DNA from: Alphaproteobacteria bacterium
Lineage (GTDB): Bacteria; Pseudomonadota; Alphaproteobacteria; Caedimonadales; UBA9215
Assembly (NCBI GenBank): GCA_009993885.1
Contig: JAACSN010000001.1
Coordinates: 62,001-126,000, forward strand
Direction of reading: 5' to 3'
DNA: 64,000 nucleotides
The position numbers and the translations under genes were made by a program. The notes under the pieces were generated by a model. The model was not told where the DNA came from. It did not search any database and worked only from the letters and a program-made list of their open reading frames with translations. Of this stretch, positions 43,164-52,724 are shown piece by piece (positions within the stretch are counted from its first letter, which is position 1; every line of letters begins with the position of its first letter).

Positions 43164-46016
43164 ATGGATGATATCATTCAAGATTTCCTAATGGAAACTG
43201 CAGAAAACCTTCTGCAGCTTGACGTTGATCTTGTTGCCCTTGAACAAGACCATAATAATACGGAATTATTAGGTAACATTTTTAGAACAATCCATACCAT
43301 TAAAGGGACATGCGGTTTCATTGGACTGCCGCGCCTTGAAAAAGTGGCTCATCACGGCGAAAACGTTCTTGATAAGTTTCGAAACGGTGATTTGGATGTG
43401 ACGCCGGATGCGATTACAGCAATTTTACATTGTATTGATACTATTAAAGAAATAATGGCTTATCTTGAGGAAAACGGCGAAGAACCGGAAGGAGATGACA
43501 CGGAAGTCCTAGCCGAATTAAATCGCTTTATGGACGAAGATTTAAAAAAAACCGGAAAATCCGATTCAAAAGACGACGCCGAAGAAGCAAAACTACCTTG
43601 TCAAGAAGATGAGGCGCCGGTTCAGACAGAAGAAACGGAGGCCGCCGTTGCTGAGGAAGATCCTTTTGCTTTTACACCGACACCCGCTCCCGGAGCTGTT
43701 TTCAATGAGGCACCGGCAGAGGTAGAGGTTTCTCAAGGGCTAGAAGAACCAATTCCCAAAGTCGAGCCTAAGGAAGCTGAAGGGAAAGAAGACGTTGCGC
43801 CTGCTCATAAAACCGAACTTAAGAAAAAACCGATAAAATCGGAAAAAGGCAGTTCTTTAGCAACGCAAAATATTCGTGTTAATGTTGAATTGCTTGAAAA
43901 TTTAGTAACATCGGTTAGCGAACTTGTTCTGGCTCGCAATCAATTATTACAAATTTCTCGCGATTCGGAGAATGATGAGTTTAAAGTACCGTTACAGCGC
44001 TTGAATCATATTACCTCCGAACTTCAAGAGGGTCTGATGCAAACACGTATGCAACCTGTTGGGGCGGCTTGGTCTCAACTGCCTCGTATCGTGAGAGATT
44101 TATCTCAAGATTTAAAAAAAGAAATTGACCTCGAAATGATCGGTGCAGATACGGAGCTTGATCGTCAAGTCATTGAAGTTATCAAAGATCCTTTGATGCA
44201 TATGGTTCGTAACTCTGCAGATCACGGCTTAGAAGGTCCCCAAGAACGCCTCGATGCCGGTAAAGCTCGTAAGGGAAAAATTATCTTAAAAGCTTATCAT
44301 GCAGGGGGGCACGTTGTTATTGAAATTTCAGATAACGGTCGCGGCCTTAATAAAGAAAGAATCAAAGAAAAAATTCTCACTAATGCTCTTGTAACCCCCG
44401 AACAGCTTGAGTCTTTTAGCGACACTCAAATTTATAATTTTATTTTTGCCGCCGGTTTTTCAACGGCCGCAAAGGTTACAAATGTTTCCGGTCGCGGCGT
44501 TGGAATGGATGTTGTAAAATCAAATATTGAAAAAATAGGCGGCTCTGTTGAAGTAACGTCAACACCGGGAGAGGGGAGCCTTTTTACCGTTAAAATTCCT
44601 CTGACATTAGCTATTGTTTCGGCTTTAATCATTCGTTCCGGTGCACAACGTTTTGCAATTCCTCAGGTGAGTATCACGGAACTTGTCCAAGCTTCTGAGG
44701 AAAGTGAGCATACCGTTGAATATGTAAATTCTCATCCCGTTTTAAGATTGCGCAACCAACTTTTGCCTCTTGTTATATTAAGTGACGTGCTTGGTATTTC
44801 CGAACCTAAAAAATCTCAGCCTGCCCTCGAATCCGCAAATGAGCAAGAGCAAGAAACAAGCCGAGATAAAGGAGAAAATAAATCGATTGATTGCGGGTCT
44901 TCATCGGAAAATATCGGGGATGATCAGTTTATCATTGTTGCTCAGGTTGGCTCCGGTCAATTCGGCATCATTGTTGATGAAGTTTATGATACGGAAGAGA
45001 TCGTTGTGAAACCTGTTTCACCCTTATTGCGTTCCGCAAAGTTATTTGCAGGAAATACAATATTAGGAGACGGCTCTGTTGTAATGATTTTGGACCCTAA
45101 AAGTATTTCGGACAAAGTTGGTGAAATGCATGCGAGCTCTCAAGAGCTTCTCCAAAACGAGAAGAAAATTGATTCTCCCGACGAACGTCGCATGCGTTTT
45201 CTCCTCTTTAAAGCAGGGGATAATGCGCCCAAAGCCGTGCCCTTAGCCTTGATTGTGCGTCTTGAAGAGATTAATGCAAATGATATTGAAATGTCCAACG
45301 GTTCCCACGTCCTTCAATATCGTGACCGTTTAATGCCTTTGATATCTGTTCAAGGTTTCTTAGAGTTTGAGCCGGATGTTCAAAAATCTGTTTTGGTATT
45401 TCAGCAAGGGCACGAGTATGTCGGGTTGGTTGTTGATGAAATTATTGATGTTGTCGAAGATAAATTAGATATAAAAATGAACACAAGTACCGGTGGAAGT
45501 TACGGCAGCATGGTTATTGCAAAACAGACAACGGATCTTCTGGATATTGATTATTTTATTCAACAAATTTGCCCCAATTGGCATTCTATGTTGGATGATG
45601 AGATGACAGGGCGTTCCCAAGAAAACGGCACTCACGACATGACGGTTTGCTTTATTGATCACTGCACCCTTTATCGCAATTTAATTGCGCCTCTCTTGGA
45701 ACTTCAAAACATTAGAAGTCTTACTTTTGAAGCAGGGGAAAGTGCTCTGGCTTACTTAGAAGAGCATACAATGAAGGTTGATGCCTTTATCTTAGACAAA
45801 GATTCTTTAGGCAAAGATCCTGAAGCGTTTTTAAAATCCTACAAAAAAGTGTTTTCTCACGTGCCGTGTTTTATTGTCGGTGCTCATTTTAAGGCAGAAG
45901 ATGAAGTCCTCTTCAATAAGTATGAATGCATTGCTTGCTTGGCCAAAAGTGATAGGGATTCTATTATTACAACAATTCGTGATTATCTTGAACAAGCAAG
46001 GAATGTAGCAGCATGA
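43164..46016 (+). CDS. cheA: Chemotaxis histidine kinase CheA with two CheW-like domains and a receiver-like tail
   Basis: 950 residues, longer than the usual 650-700. Hpt domain (1-105) with phosphorylated His44 in IHTIKGTC; an acidic linker; dimerisation helices (NVELLENLVTSVSELVLARN); HATPase with HMVRNSADHGLE and GRGVGMDVV; a CheW-like domain interrupted by a polar insert (about 547-590); a second CheW-like domain (about 670-800); and a C-terminal receiver-like part (about 815-945) with Asp in FILDKDS and Lys in LAKSD but a DH instead of DD. First gene of a che operon; the next gene overlaps by four bases. Confidence 0.93.
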   Translation: MDDIIQDFLMETAENLLQLDVDLVALEQDHNNTELLGNIFRTIHTIKGTCGFIGLPRLEKVAHHGENVLDKFRNGDLDVTPDAITAILHCIDTIKEIMAYLEENGEEPEGDDTEVLAELNRFMDEDLKKTGKSDSKDDAEEAKLPCQEDEAPVQTEETEAAVAEEDPFAFTPTPAPGAVFNEAPAEVEVSQGLEEPIPKVEPKEAEGKEDVAPAHKTELKKKPIKSEKGSSLATQNIRVNVELLENLVTSVSELVLARNQLLQISRDSENDEFKVPLQRLNHITSELQEGLMQTRMQPVGAAWSQLPRIVRDLSQDLKKEIDLEMIGADTELDRQVIEVIKDPLMHMVRNSADHGLEGPQERLDAGKARKGKIILKAYHAGGHVVIEISDNGRGLNKERIKEKILTNALVTPEQLESFSDTQIYNFIFAAGFSTAAKVTNVSGRGVGMDVVKSNIEKIGGSVEVTSTPGEGSLFTVKIPLTLAIVSALIIRSGAQRFAIPQVSITELVQASEESEHTVEYVNSHPVLRLRNQLLPLVILSDVLGISEPKKSQPALESANEQEQETSRDKGENKSIDCGSSSENIGDDQFIIVAQVGSGQFGIIVDEVYDTEEIVVKPVSPLLRSAKLFAGNTILGDGSVVMILDPKSISDKVGEMHASSQELLQNEKKIDSPDERRMRFLLFKAGDNAPKAVPLALIVRLEEINANDIEMSNGSHVLQYRDRLMPLISVQGFLEFEPDVQKSVLVFQQGHEYVGLVVDEIIDVVEDKLDIKMNTSTGGSYGSMVIAKQTTDLLDIDYFIQQICPNWHSMLDDEMTGRSQENGTHDMTVCFIDHCTLYRNLIAPLLELQNIRSLTFEAGESALAYLEEHTMKVDAFILDKDSLGKDPEAFLKSYKKVFSHVPCFIVGAHFKAEDEVLFNKYECIACLAKSDRDSIITTIRDYLEQARNVAA

Positions 46017-46516
46017 ATATCGTAGAGGCTCAAAAAGAAGTTTGGAATGAAAACGAAAGCGCTGCAGGTGTTACGACGACTTTAGACAACCAGCTTTTAA
46101 CATTTTATTTAGACAAGCAAATATTCGGTATTCCTGTGAAATATATCAAAGATATCTTTAGGTCTACAGAAATTACAAAGGTTCCTTTAGCCCCGTCGGA
46201 GGTTGCCGGTGTCGTCAATTTACGGGGACACATTGTGACGGCCATTGATCTGCGACATAAATTATGTATTGCTCCGCCTAAAGATGCACTTCAATCCACG
46301 ATGAATATCGCTGTGGACGTCGGGGAGGAAATGTATAGCTTTATTGTAGATAAGGTTGCTGATGTAGCGCTGTTTTCAAAAAAAGATTTTGAGGCTAACC
46401 CGACAACTCTTGATGAAAAACTAAAAGAACTTTCCATGGGAATTTACAAGTTAGAGGGAAAGCTCTTGATTGTCTTAGATGTTAAGAAAATAATAAATTG
46501 TGCTGAAAAGCAATAA
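46013..46516 (+). CDS. cheW: Chemotaxis adaptor CheW
   Basis: 167 residues. CheW SH3-like fold: FYLDKQIFGIPVKYIKDI, then KVPLAPSEVAGVVNLRGHIVTAIDLR, DVGEEMYSFIVDKVADV. It couples receptors to CheA. The ATGA overlap with cheA implies translational coupling. Confidence 0.94.
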   Translation: MNIVEAQKEVWNENESAAGVTTTLDNQLLTFYLDKQIFGIPVKYIKDIFRSTEITKVPLAPSEVAGVVNLRGHIVTAIDLRHKLCIAPPKDALQSTMNIAVDVGEEMYSFIVDKVADVALFSKKDFEANPTTLDEKLKELSMGIYKLEGKLLIVLDVKKIINCAEKQ

Positions 46517-46544
46517 TTCTTGTAAGAAAAGTTTTTTACAAGAA
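46517..46544 (+). promoter_or_regulatory. Hairpin between cheW and cheY
   Basis: Perfect 9-base inverted repeat TTCTTGTAA/TTACAAGAA with a ten-base loop, starting at the cheW stop and ending 19 bases before cheY. No T run follows, so it is more likely a processing or stability element than a terminator. Confidence 0.45.
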
Positions 46545-46563
46545 AACAAGAGGAATAGATCTA

Positions 46564-46932
46564 ATGTCTGCAAAATGTCTCGTAGTAGATGACTCTACAA
46601 CAATCCGAAAAGTTATAGGGCGTATGTTTGAGAAAATGGATTTTGAGGTCAGAGAGGCTGAAAACGGGCAAGTCGCTCTTGAATCTTGTCTTATCAGTAT
46701 GCCGGAAGTCATCATGTTGGACTGGAATATGCCGGTTATGTCCGGCATCGACTTTCTGCGAGAACTTCGTAAAACCCCCGGGGGGGATGCGCCTAAAGTC
46801 ATTTTGTGCACAACAGAAAATGAATTTGAAGCCATCCAAACAGCCATGAGTGAAGGGGCTAATGAATATATTATGAAACCGTTTAATGAGGAAATCATCA
46901 AAGAAAAACTTGAGATTGTCGGGGTTCTTTAA
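46564..46932 (+). CDS. cheY: Chemotaxis response regulator CheY
   Basis: 122 residues, receiver domain only. Acidic pair in LVVDDSTTIRKVI, phosphoacceptor Asp in VIMLDWNMPVMSG, Thr in ILCTTENE and Lys in IMKPFNEE. Phospho-CheY alters flagellar switching. cheB starts at the next base after the stop. Confidence 0.93.
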   Translation: MSAKCLVVDDSTTIRKVIGRMFEKMDFEVREAENGQVALESCLISMPEVIMLDWNMPVMSGIDFLRELRKTPGGDAPKVILCTTENEFEAIQTAMSEGANEYIMKPFNEEIIKEKLEIVGVL

Positions 46933-48081
46933 ATGAGTATTTTACCGTCCCGACCTTCTCTTGTTAAGACTGCCGGCAAATGCCGTGTGATGTTAGTTGA
47001 CGATTCTTTAGTTGTTCGTGGAATTTTACGAAAAATTCTCATGTCTGACCCCGAAATTGAAGTCGTTGCGGGTGTGGGTAACGGTAAACTTGCCGTTGAA
47101 GAATTGGATAAAAATGAAATTGATGCGGTTATTCTTGATATTGAAATGCCCGTTATGGACGGAATTACAGCACTTCCTTTACTGCTTGCAAAACAGCCGG
47201 ATCTTATTGTTTTAGTTGCCTCGACGCTTTCCCTGAAAAATGCGGATATTAGTATGAAGTGTTTACAACTTGGGGCGAAGGATTATATCCCGAAGCCCAC
47301 GACACAAACCTTTGCGGGTGACGAAAACGCTTTTAAACGTGAGCTTCTCGAAAAGTTAAAATATATTACTCAGTCCGGCCGTGAGAAAAAGACGGCACTA
47401 AAAACAAGTTCGGGCGCTTTAGCACCGTCGTCTGCAGCCATTCCCGAACAAGCGTTCACGCTGCGACCCCTCCCCAATGTTCGACCCGAAGCAATTGTTT
47501 TTGGTTGTTCAACAGGAGGACCTCAAGCTTTAGCAGAAGTGCTACAGAATGCGAAAGGTAAATTAAAGCAACCGATCTTTGTAGCACAGCATATGCCTCC
47601 TTTGTTTACAAAGTCCCTTGCCGCTCATCTTGAAAAAAGAAGCGGTATACCTGCTAAAGAAGGGGAAAACGGAGAAATTGTTCAACCGGGTCGGATTTAT
47701 ATATCTCCCGGTGATTATCATATGGAAGTGATCGCGAAGGGGAAAGATAAAGTTATTAAATTATCTCAAACGCCTCCTGAAAATTTTTGTCGTCCCTCCG
47801 TCAATCCCCTTCTTCGATCTGTTGCCCAGGCTTATGGCGGGAAAGCCCTGTGTGCTATGTTAACAGGCCTCGGGTCTGACGGTTCCCAAGGAGCAAAAGA
47901 TTTTGTGAATCAAGGCGGAACCATTATTGCTCAAGACAAATCAACCTCTGTTGTGTGGGGGATGCCGGGAACAGTTGCACAAGCCGGTTTTTGTTCTGCC
48001 GTCCTTCCGTTAAAAAGTATTTTAGGGGCTCTTGATAAAGTTTCTAATGCTATTAATCCAAAGTTAGGAGTGAAACTGTAA
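46933..48081 (+). CDS. cheB: Protein-glutamate methylesterase CheB
   Basis: 382 residues. N-terminal receiver (MLVDDSLVVRGILR, Asp in AVILDIEMPVMDG, Lys in YIPKPTT), linker, then the methylesterase domain with catalytic Ser in FGCSTGGPQAL, His in AQHMPPLFTKSLA and Asp in LTGLGSDGSQGA. It removes methyl groups from chemoreceptors and can deamidate them. Overlaps cheR by one base. Confidence 0.95.
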   Translation: MSILPSRPSLVKTAGKCRVMLVDDSLVVRGILRKILMSDPEIEVVAGVGNGKLAVEELDKNEIDAVILDIEMPVMDGITALPLLLAKQPDLIVLVASTLSLKNADISMKCLQLGAKDYIPKPTTQTFAGDENAFKRELLEKLKYITQSGREKKTALKTSSGALAPSSAAIPEQAFTLRPLPNVRPEAIVFGCSTGGPQALAEVLQNAKGKLKQPIFVAQHMPPLFTKSLAAHLEKRSGIPAKEGENGEIVQPGRIYISPGDYHMEVIAKGKDKVIKLSQTPPENFCRPSVNPLLRSVAQAYGGKALCAMLTGLGSDGSQGAKDFVNQGGTIIAQDKSTSVVWGMPGTVAQAGFCSAVLPLKSILGALDKVSNAINPKLGVKL

Positions 48082-48947
48082 TGCCTTTATCGGAATTTGA
48101 TAAGTCTCTCTCCCCGGTTAACTATCAGCTTTTATGCAAGATGCTAAAAGAATTCTCAGGTTTGCATCTTACGGATCACAAGATGTATCTTGTGGAAACA
48201 CGCTTACAGGCCGTTGCGAAGCATTATAATTTTAATTCTTTGAATCAACTGATTGACGGCTTAAAAGGACCTTTGTTTCAAAAACTACGGGTTGATATTG
48301 CCGAAGCAATGGCAACGCCGGAAACGTTTTTTTTCCGAGACAAAAAGCCCTTTGACCAGTTTAAAAACTTTGTTATTCCCCAAATGTTAGAACGCCATAA
48401 AACGGTAAAACGCCTTAATATTTGGTGCGGCGCTTGTTCCAGCGGTCAAGAACCTTATTCCATTGCGATGATGGTTGATGAGTTGCAAAAAACAGTTCTT
48501 AAAGGATGGCAAATCCGTATTATTGCATCGGACTTTTCTGAAAAAATTTTGAAAAGAGCAAAAGCCGGCATTTATTCTCAATTTGAAGTGCAACGCGGCC
48601 TTCCTATCCAGTATTTGATGAAGCACTTTAAGCAAGAAAGTGACGGTTGGCATGTGAAAGACGAATTAAAGCGCATGATTGAATTTCGTAACTTCAATTT
48701 GCTCCAGTCTCCGGTGGGTCTTGGAAAAATGGACGTTGTTTTTTGTCGTAACGTTTTATTTTACTTCACACCCGAAGACAAAGGAAAAATCTTGAATAAC
48801 ATTGCAAGCATTTTAAATCCCGGTGCTATGATGTTTTTAGGCTCTGCCGAATCAACGGTCGGCTGTTCCAATGCCTTTACAGGGCTGAAAGAAGAACGTG
48901 GCATCTATATGAAAGCCGACGATGCTCTTGTCGCTCTTTCTGCTTAA
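48081..48947 (+). CDS. cheR: Chemoreceptor methyltransferase CheR
   Basis: 288 residues. N-terminal helical domain, then a SAM-dependent part with ATPETFFFRDKKPFD, IWCGACSSGQEPYSIAM and DVVFCRNVLFYF. It methylates glutamates of chemoreceptors. Last gene of the operon; no receptor, CheD or CheZ gene is here, and the 166 bases after it hold only short stem-loops. Confidence 0.94.
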   Translation: MPLSEFDKSLSPVNYQLLCKMLKEFSGLHLTDHKMYLVETRLQAVAKHYNFNSLNQLIDGLKGPLFQKLRVDIAEAMATPETFFFRDKKPFDQFKNFVIPQMLERHKTVKRLNIWCGACSSGQEPYSIAMMVDELQKTVLKGWQIRIIASDFSEKILKRAKAGIYSQFEVQRGLPIQYLMKHFKQESDGWHVKDELKRMIEFRNFNLLQSPVGLGKMDVVFCRNVLFYFTPEDKGKILNNIASILNPGAMMFLGSAESTVGCSNAFTGLKEERGIYMKADDALVALSA

Positions 48948-49113
48948 TCAAACACATTTTTTCTCCTTTCCGTTTATTCTTGAGAAGTCTCGCAGAGATG
49001 TTTGTGACAGAAAAGCGAGAGCAAGATGCTAAGCGCTGTTGCTTTTTAACAGGGTGAAAAAAAGGTTTTCTTGCAAATATGGCAAGAAGAATAAGGAAAA
49101 ATTTTAGAATATT

Positions 49114-50586
49114 TTATAAGCCGAAGAATTTTTTCATACCTTTTATAATTTCAGCTTGGAGAGTTTGAACCTCTTCTTTTGTTTGGCTCGCATCGTTTAT
49201 TTTTTTTGAGGTATCTTGTTCCCGCTCTACAACAATTTTTGATAAGTCGTTAATCAGGGAGGGACGCGCTTGCAAAATAGGTTGGAAAGCTTCTTTGTTA
49301 ACTTCATAGGTAAGAACTTTTGTGCGTGCTCGAACAGTGGCGGAGCGCGGTTCACCAAGCAAGAGAGAGCGGTCTCCGACAAAATTTCCTTCTCCAAGCG
49401 TTGCAACAACATGATCTTTAGTAACTTGGTTTTTTGTGAGGGGGATAATCACATCAACCACACCTTCGGCAATGACAAAGAGGGAATCGGTCGTATCGTT
49501 TTTTGTAATGAGTTCGTGGCCGACGTCCACTAAGTGTCTTGTTACTTTTGAACTGAGGTTTTCCAACTCATTATCGGTTAGAACGGCAAACAAACTCACT
49601 TTTCTTAATACATCGGTGATCGACGTTTCGGGTGATAAAGAAAAAGGAATAGCTTTTGACAGTATGTACTCTCCAAAGGTTTCAGAAATTTTCAGATTAG
49701 AGGCGTGGAGTTTCTCCACTACTGTTTTGATGACCTTATGGCGCATGAGGCGGAGGCTATCATAGCCTCTCACACCGTATCTTAAGGTATAATTCATGCC
49801 GCCTTCCGTTGTTTTTTCAGCAAAAACAGCATAAATACCGGTTTCTACAACTTCTTTGATACTTAAAAGCGCATCCGTTAAAATACGTTCAACACGCTCA
49901 ACGGTAATATTGTAATCTATGGAAACGATCAGATGTTCTGCGTAAACCCCTTTATAATGGGAAAGATTCTCATAAGAATTAGCCACAAGGCGACCGTTTG
50001 GAATGACGATGAGTGTTTTATACTCCGTTTCTACTTCGATATGGCGCCATGTCGTTTTAAGAACCCGACCAATGGTGTTGTCATTGAGTTTTATCCAGTC
50101 CCCTGTTTTATAAGTATGTTCAACATCAAGAATTAGACCCGAAATCATATCCATAATAATTCCTTGAATGGAGAAAGCAAGGCCGGCACCCACTAATCCG
50201 CCTGCTGTGACGAGCGCCCAAGCAGGTTGTCCGAAAATCGATACGGTAATAAACAAAACAGCGCCAATAATAACAAGCCAATTGAATAGAGTCATCACAT
50301 AGCGCGGTACATATTTATTTGTCTTTTTTTGAAAAAGCCCGACACCGACAAGGCGAAAGAGGCGCATCAGTGTCCAAGCGAGGAAACAAACAATAATAAT
50401 ATGAAGGCCTCTGGTGATGAAAAAGGCGATGCCTTCTTCTCCGCTTTGAAAAAGAGAGGAAAGGCCGTATAAGGCAAAAAGAGCAATAGAAACAACAAGA
50501 GCAACAACGGTAAATTGAAGCAAATCATTTTGAAGAATCTTCCCAAGTTGTTCTTTGATAAAACTTTCTTTTTTATTGTTTTTCAT
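49114..50586 (-). CDS. MscS-family channel with a cyclic-nucleotide-binding domain
   Basis: 490 residues. Three or four N-terminal helices, then the MscS pore helix (TAGGLVGAGLAFSIQGIIMDMISGLIL), the beta domain (GDWIKLNDNTIGRVLKTTWRHIEVET, IPNGRLVANSYENLS) and the C-terminal MscS part. Residues about 330-460 form a cNMP-binding domain (LFVIAEGVVDVI, GEGNFVGDRSLLLGEPRSATVRA). Such channels sense membrane tension and may be gated by a nucleotide; which ligand, if any, cannot be told. Monocistronic. Confidence 0.9.
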   Translation of the reverse strand: MKNNKKESFIKEQLGKILQNDLLQFTVVALVVSIALFALYGLSSLFQSGEEGIAFFITRGLHIIIVCFLAWTLMRLFRLVGVGLFQKKTNKYVPRYVMTLFNWLVIIGAVLFITVSIFGQPAWALVTAGGLVGAGLAFSIQGIIMDMISGLILDVEHTYKTGDWIKLNDNTIGRVLKTTWRHIEVETEYKTLIVIPNGRLVANSYENLSHYKGVYAEHLIVSIDYNITVERVERILTDALLSIKEVVETGIYAVFAEKTTEGGMNYTLRYGVRGYDSLRLMRHKVIKTVVEKLHASNLKISETFGEYILSKAIPFSLSPETSITDVLRKVSLFAVLTDNELENLSSKVTRHLVDVGHELITKNDTTDSLFVIAEGVVDVIIPLTKNQVTKDHVVATLGEGNFVGDRSLLLGEPRSATVRARTKVLTYEVNKEAFQPILQARPSLINDLSKIVVEREQDTSKKINDASQTKEEVQTLQAEIIKGMKKFFGL

Positions 50587-50686
50587 GTGTATTTCTTATC
50601 TTATTATATAGAGGAATACATGTGCCCTTATGAAATGATAATCGGAAAAGATTAATGAACTGTAAATAAAAAGAACTAAAGCGTTC

Positions 50687-52207
50687 TTATTTTTTACAGA
50701 AGAAGGTAGGGAACATTTTAGCTTGATCCCAATAAATATCTACGGTTTTAAAACCGGCTTCTTTGAGCTGCGTTACCGTTACGTCAGAGCGTCTGAAGTT
50801 GAGCCATTTTATATTCAGGATGTCATTCAAAATACGTTTTTGCATCAAAAGCGCTTCTTGATCAATTTTTGAGAAGTCCCATTCACATTTAGGATCTAAG
50901 GCAGGGGGCGGGGTAAGCGCACTGATCACGAGAACACCGTCGGGTTTGAGAGAGTCGTAAAAAGAACGATAAAGGGATTTAACTTTTTCATCAGTTTTTA
51001 CATAAATATTGAGACCGTTACTGGTCAAAACATCAAAGCGCTCGGGACTTTTAAGCTCCCAAGCATCTTTCTTTTCCAAGGTGTAAGGAGTTAGAACAAG
51101 AAGTTTTTCCGCATTCTCTTTGGCTTGATCCAAGGCTTGTTGATCAAGGTCAATTCCCACAAGAGAAACACCTCCCGCGTTATCATAGTTCAAACGTAAA
51201 AGATCATCCATTAAACCGCACGGACAAGACCCGACGACACCCTTTTTAGGGAGCGCCCGTTGAAGGAGTTTTTTAAAAATCTCTCCTCTTTCTTGAGTCG
51301 CTTTTACAACGGGAAACGTTTCATAAAATTTCCGATCAAAATTCGTCAAAGCCGTACCGTCTTCGTAATGACCGACAGTTTTTATAAGAGAATCATATAA
51401 AACGGTTTGTCGGGTCATTTCCGCATTAAGGCCTTTATGTTCTATAAGCTTTAAGCCAATGGGAGACTTTTTCATTTCTTCGAATAAGGCTTTTAAGGCT
51501 AACGACTCCTCAAAGGAATTTTCCGACAAACTCAGTCTATCTTCAATGCTTTTGATTTCCACCTCAAGGGTATTTTTAGAATGCCCGTGGGAAAGGAAAT
51601 TTGCCCCTTGCGATGTAGGATGCTCTATGTTTACTGTGTGTGCTGTCATTTGAGAGTCTTTCTTTTCTGCCCCATTTAAATCCTCGGGCGTCAAGTCTGT
51701 TTCGTTTGTGCTTTGATCAATCAGTTTATCAATTAAGTCGTCAATGCGTCGACTTGTTTCCTCATCTACTAATTGTGACGCCGGAAGGTCGTTATTGTCT
51801 TCGGAACCTTGGACTTGTATAACCCAAATATCATAGACGGGATGTTCAAGGGCGGATAAAGAAGGGTTTGAGGCAAACATCCACCCTCGAAAGATTTCTT
51901 GAACGTCATTTTTGTCCCTATCTTTTCTTTCGGTGATTTCAAAAAAAACCTTTGACTCGGGTATTTCTTCCGGATTGGAACGCCAAGCACGTACGGCTCT
52001 TACTTTTAGGGTGCCGATTTTAACGGTTTCTCCGACTTTTATTTTTACGGTCGATGTGCGGGCTGTGACTTTATCAAGCGCGCCGATGATAACCGTGTCG
52101 CGAAAAGCTCCTTCCGCTCTTTCGGTGACCTCGGCTTTCACGCTATTAAAGGTAAAAAGCAACGGGATGCTCAAAATTAAAGAGTGAATCATTTTCTTAA
52201 AAATCAC
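50687..52207 (-). CDS. Signal peptide-DUF2155-methyltransferase fusion protein
   Basis: 506 residues in one frame. Signal peptide (1-25, SLILSIPLLFTFNSVKA); DUF2155 domain (about 35-135: VTARTSTVKIKVGETVKIG, VRAWRSNPEE, GWMFASNPSLSALEHPVYD), normally a stand-alone periplasmic protein encoded after mlaD; a low-complexity linker (140-215); then a class I SAM methyltransferase-like domain (about 255-506: motif I-like GSCPCGLMDDLL, acidic GIDLD, TSNGLNIY, SALTPPPALDP). The second part resembles proteins of Legionella and other amoeba-associated bacteria. A periplasmic SAM enzyme would lack its cofactor, so fusion by stop loss or internal initiation at Met187 (51649) should be considered. Confidence 0.8.
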   Translation of the reverse strand: MIFKKMIHSLILSIPLLFTFNSVKAEVTERAEGAFRDTVIIGALDKVTARTSTVKIKVGETVKIGTLKVRAVRAWRSNPEEIPESKVFFEITERKDRDKNDVQEIFRGWMFASNPSLSALEHPVYDIWVIQVQGSEDNNDLPASQLVDEETSRRIDDLIDKLIDQSTNETDLTPEDLNGAEKKDSQMTAHTVNIEHPTSQGANFLSHGHSKNTLEVEIKSIEDRLSLSENSFEESLALKALFEEMKKSPIGLKLIEHKGLNAEMTRQTVLYDSLIKTVGHYEDGTALTNFDRKFYETFPVVKATQERGEIFKKLLQRALPKKGVVGSCPCGLMDDLLRLNYDNAGGVSLVGIDLDQQALDQAKENAEKLLVLTPYTLEKKDAWELKSPERFDVLTSNGLNIYVKTDEKVKSLYRSFYDSLKPDGVLVISALTPPPALDPKCEWDFSKIDQEALLMQKRILNDILNIKWLNFRRSDVTVTQLKEAGFKTVDIYWDQAKMFPTFFCKK

Positions 52208-52250
52208 GTGCTGCTTCTTTCTTTATGAGGTCTAAAAGAGGGTTCTCTTT

Positions 52251-52724
52251 TTAGTTTGTATCGCTATTTTCGGGATTATTTTTAGGTTTTTGACTAAAAA
52301 TTAACTGTCCGATGAGCGCTTCAAGATTCACGGAAGATTGGGTATGAATAATCGTATTACCCGCTGCTAAAAAGGCTTCGTCTCCCCCCGGTACAATAGC
52401 AAGGTATTTTCCCCCGAGCAAGCCGTCGCTAACAACTTCAGCAGAACTGTCCTTTGGTAATTTAATCTTTTTATCAACGGTAAAAGAAACTTTTGCAAGG
52501 TAGGTTTGGGAGTCAATGGTAAGGGCCGAAATTGTACCCACTTTAACACCGCTCATACGGACATCGGAACCCACGATAATACCGTCAACACGGTCAAAAG
52601 CTGCCGAATATTCAACAGAGTCTATGACTTGAGAACCGCTATTTTGATAGGCGAAAACAAAAAAGAATCCGGCGACAAGGAGAACCACAGCCCCCATTAA
52701 CGTTTCAACGGTATTATTTTTCAT
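52251..52724 (-). CDS. mlaD: Phospholipid-transport MlaD-family protein
   Basis: 157 residues from the ATG at 52724; longer frames run into the neighbouring gene. One N-terminal helix (LMGAVVLLVAGFFFVFAY) then an MCE/MlaD domain (FDRVDGIIVGSDVRMSGVKVG, DGLLGGKYLAIVPGG). It forms a hexameric ring on the Mla inner-membrane complex that moves phospholipids across the periplasm. mlaE/F are elsewhere. Order NDUFA12-mlaD-DUF2155 is conserved in alphaproteobacteria. Confidence 0.9.
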   Translation of the reverse strand: MKNNTVETLMGAVVLLVAGFFFVFAYQNSGSQVIDSVEYSAAFDRVDGIIVGSDVRMSGVKVGTISALTIDSQTYLAKVSFTVDKKIKLPKDSSAEVVSDGLLGGKYLAIVPGGDEAFLAAGNTIIHTQSSVNLEALIGQLIFSQKPKNNPENSDTN

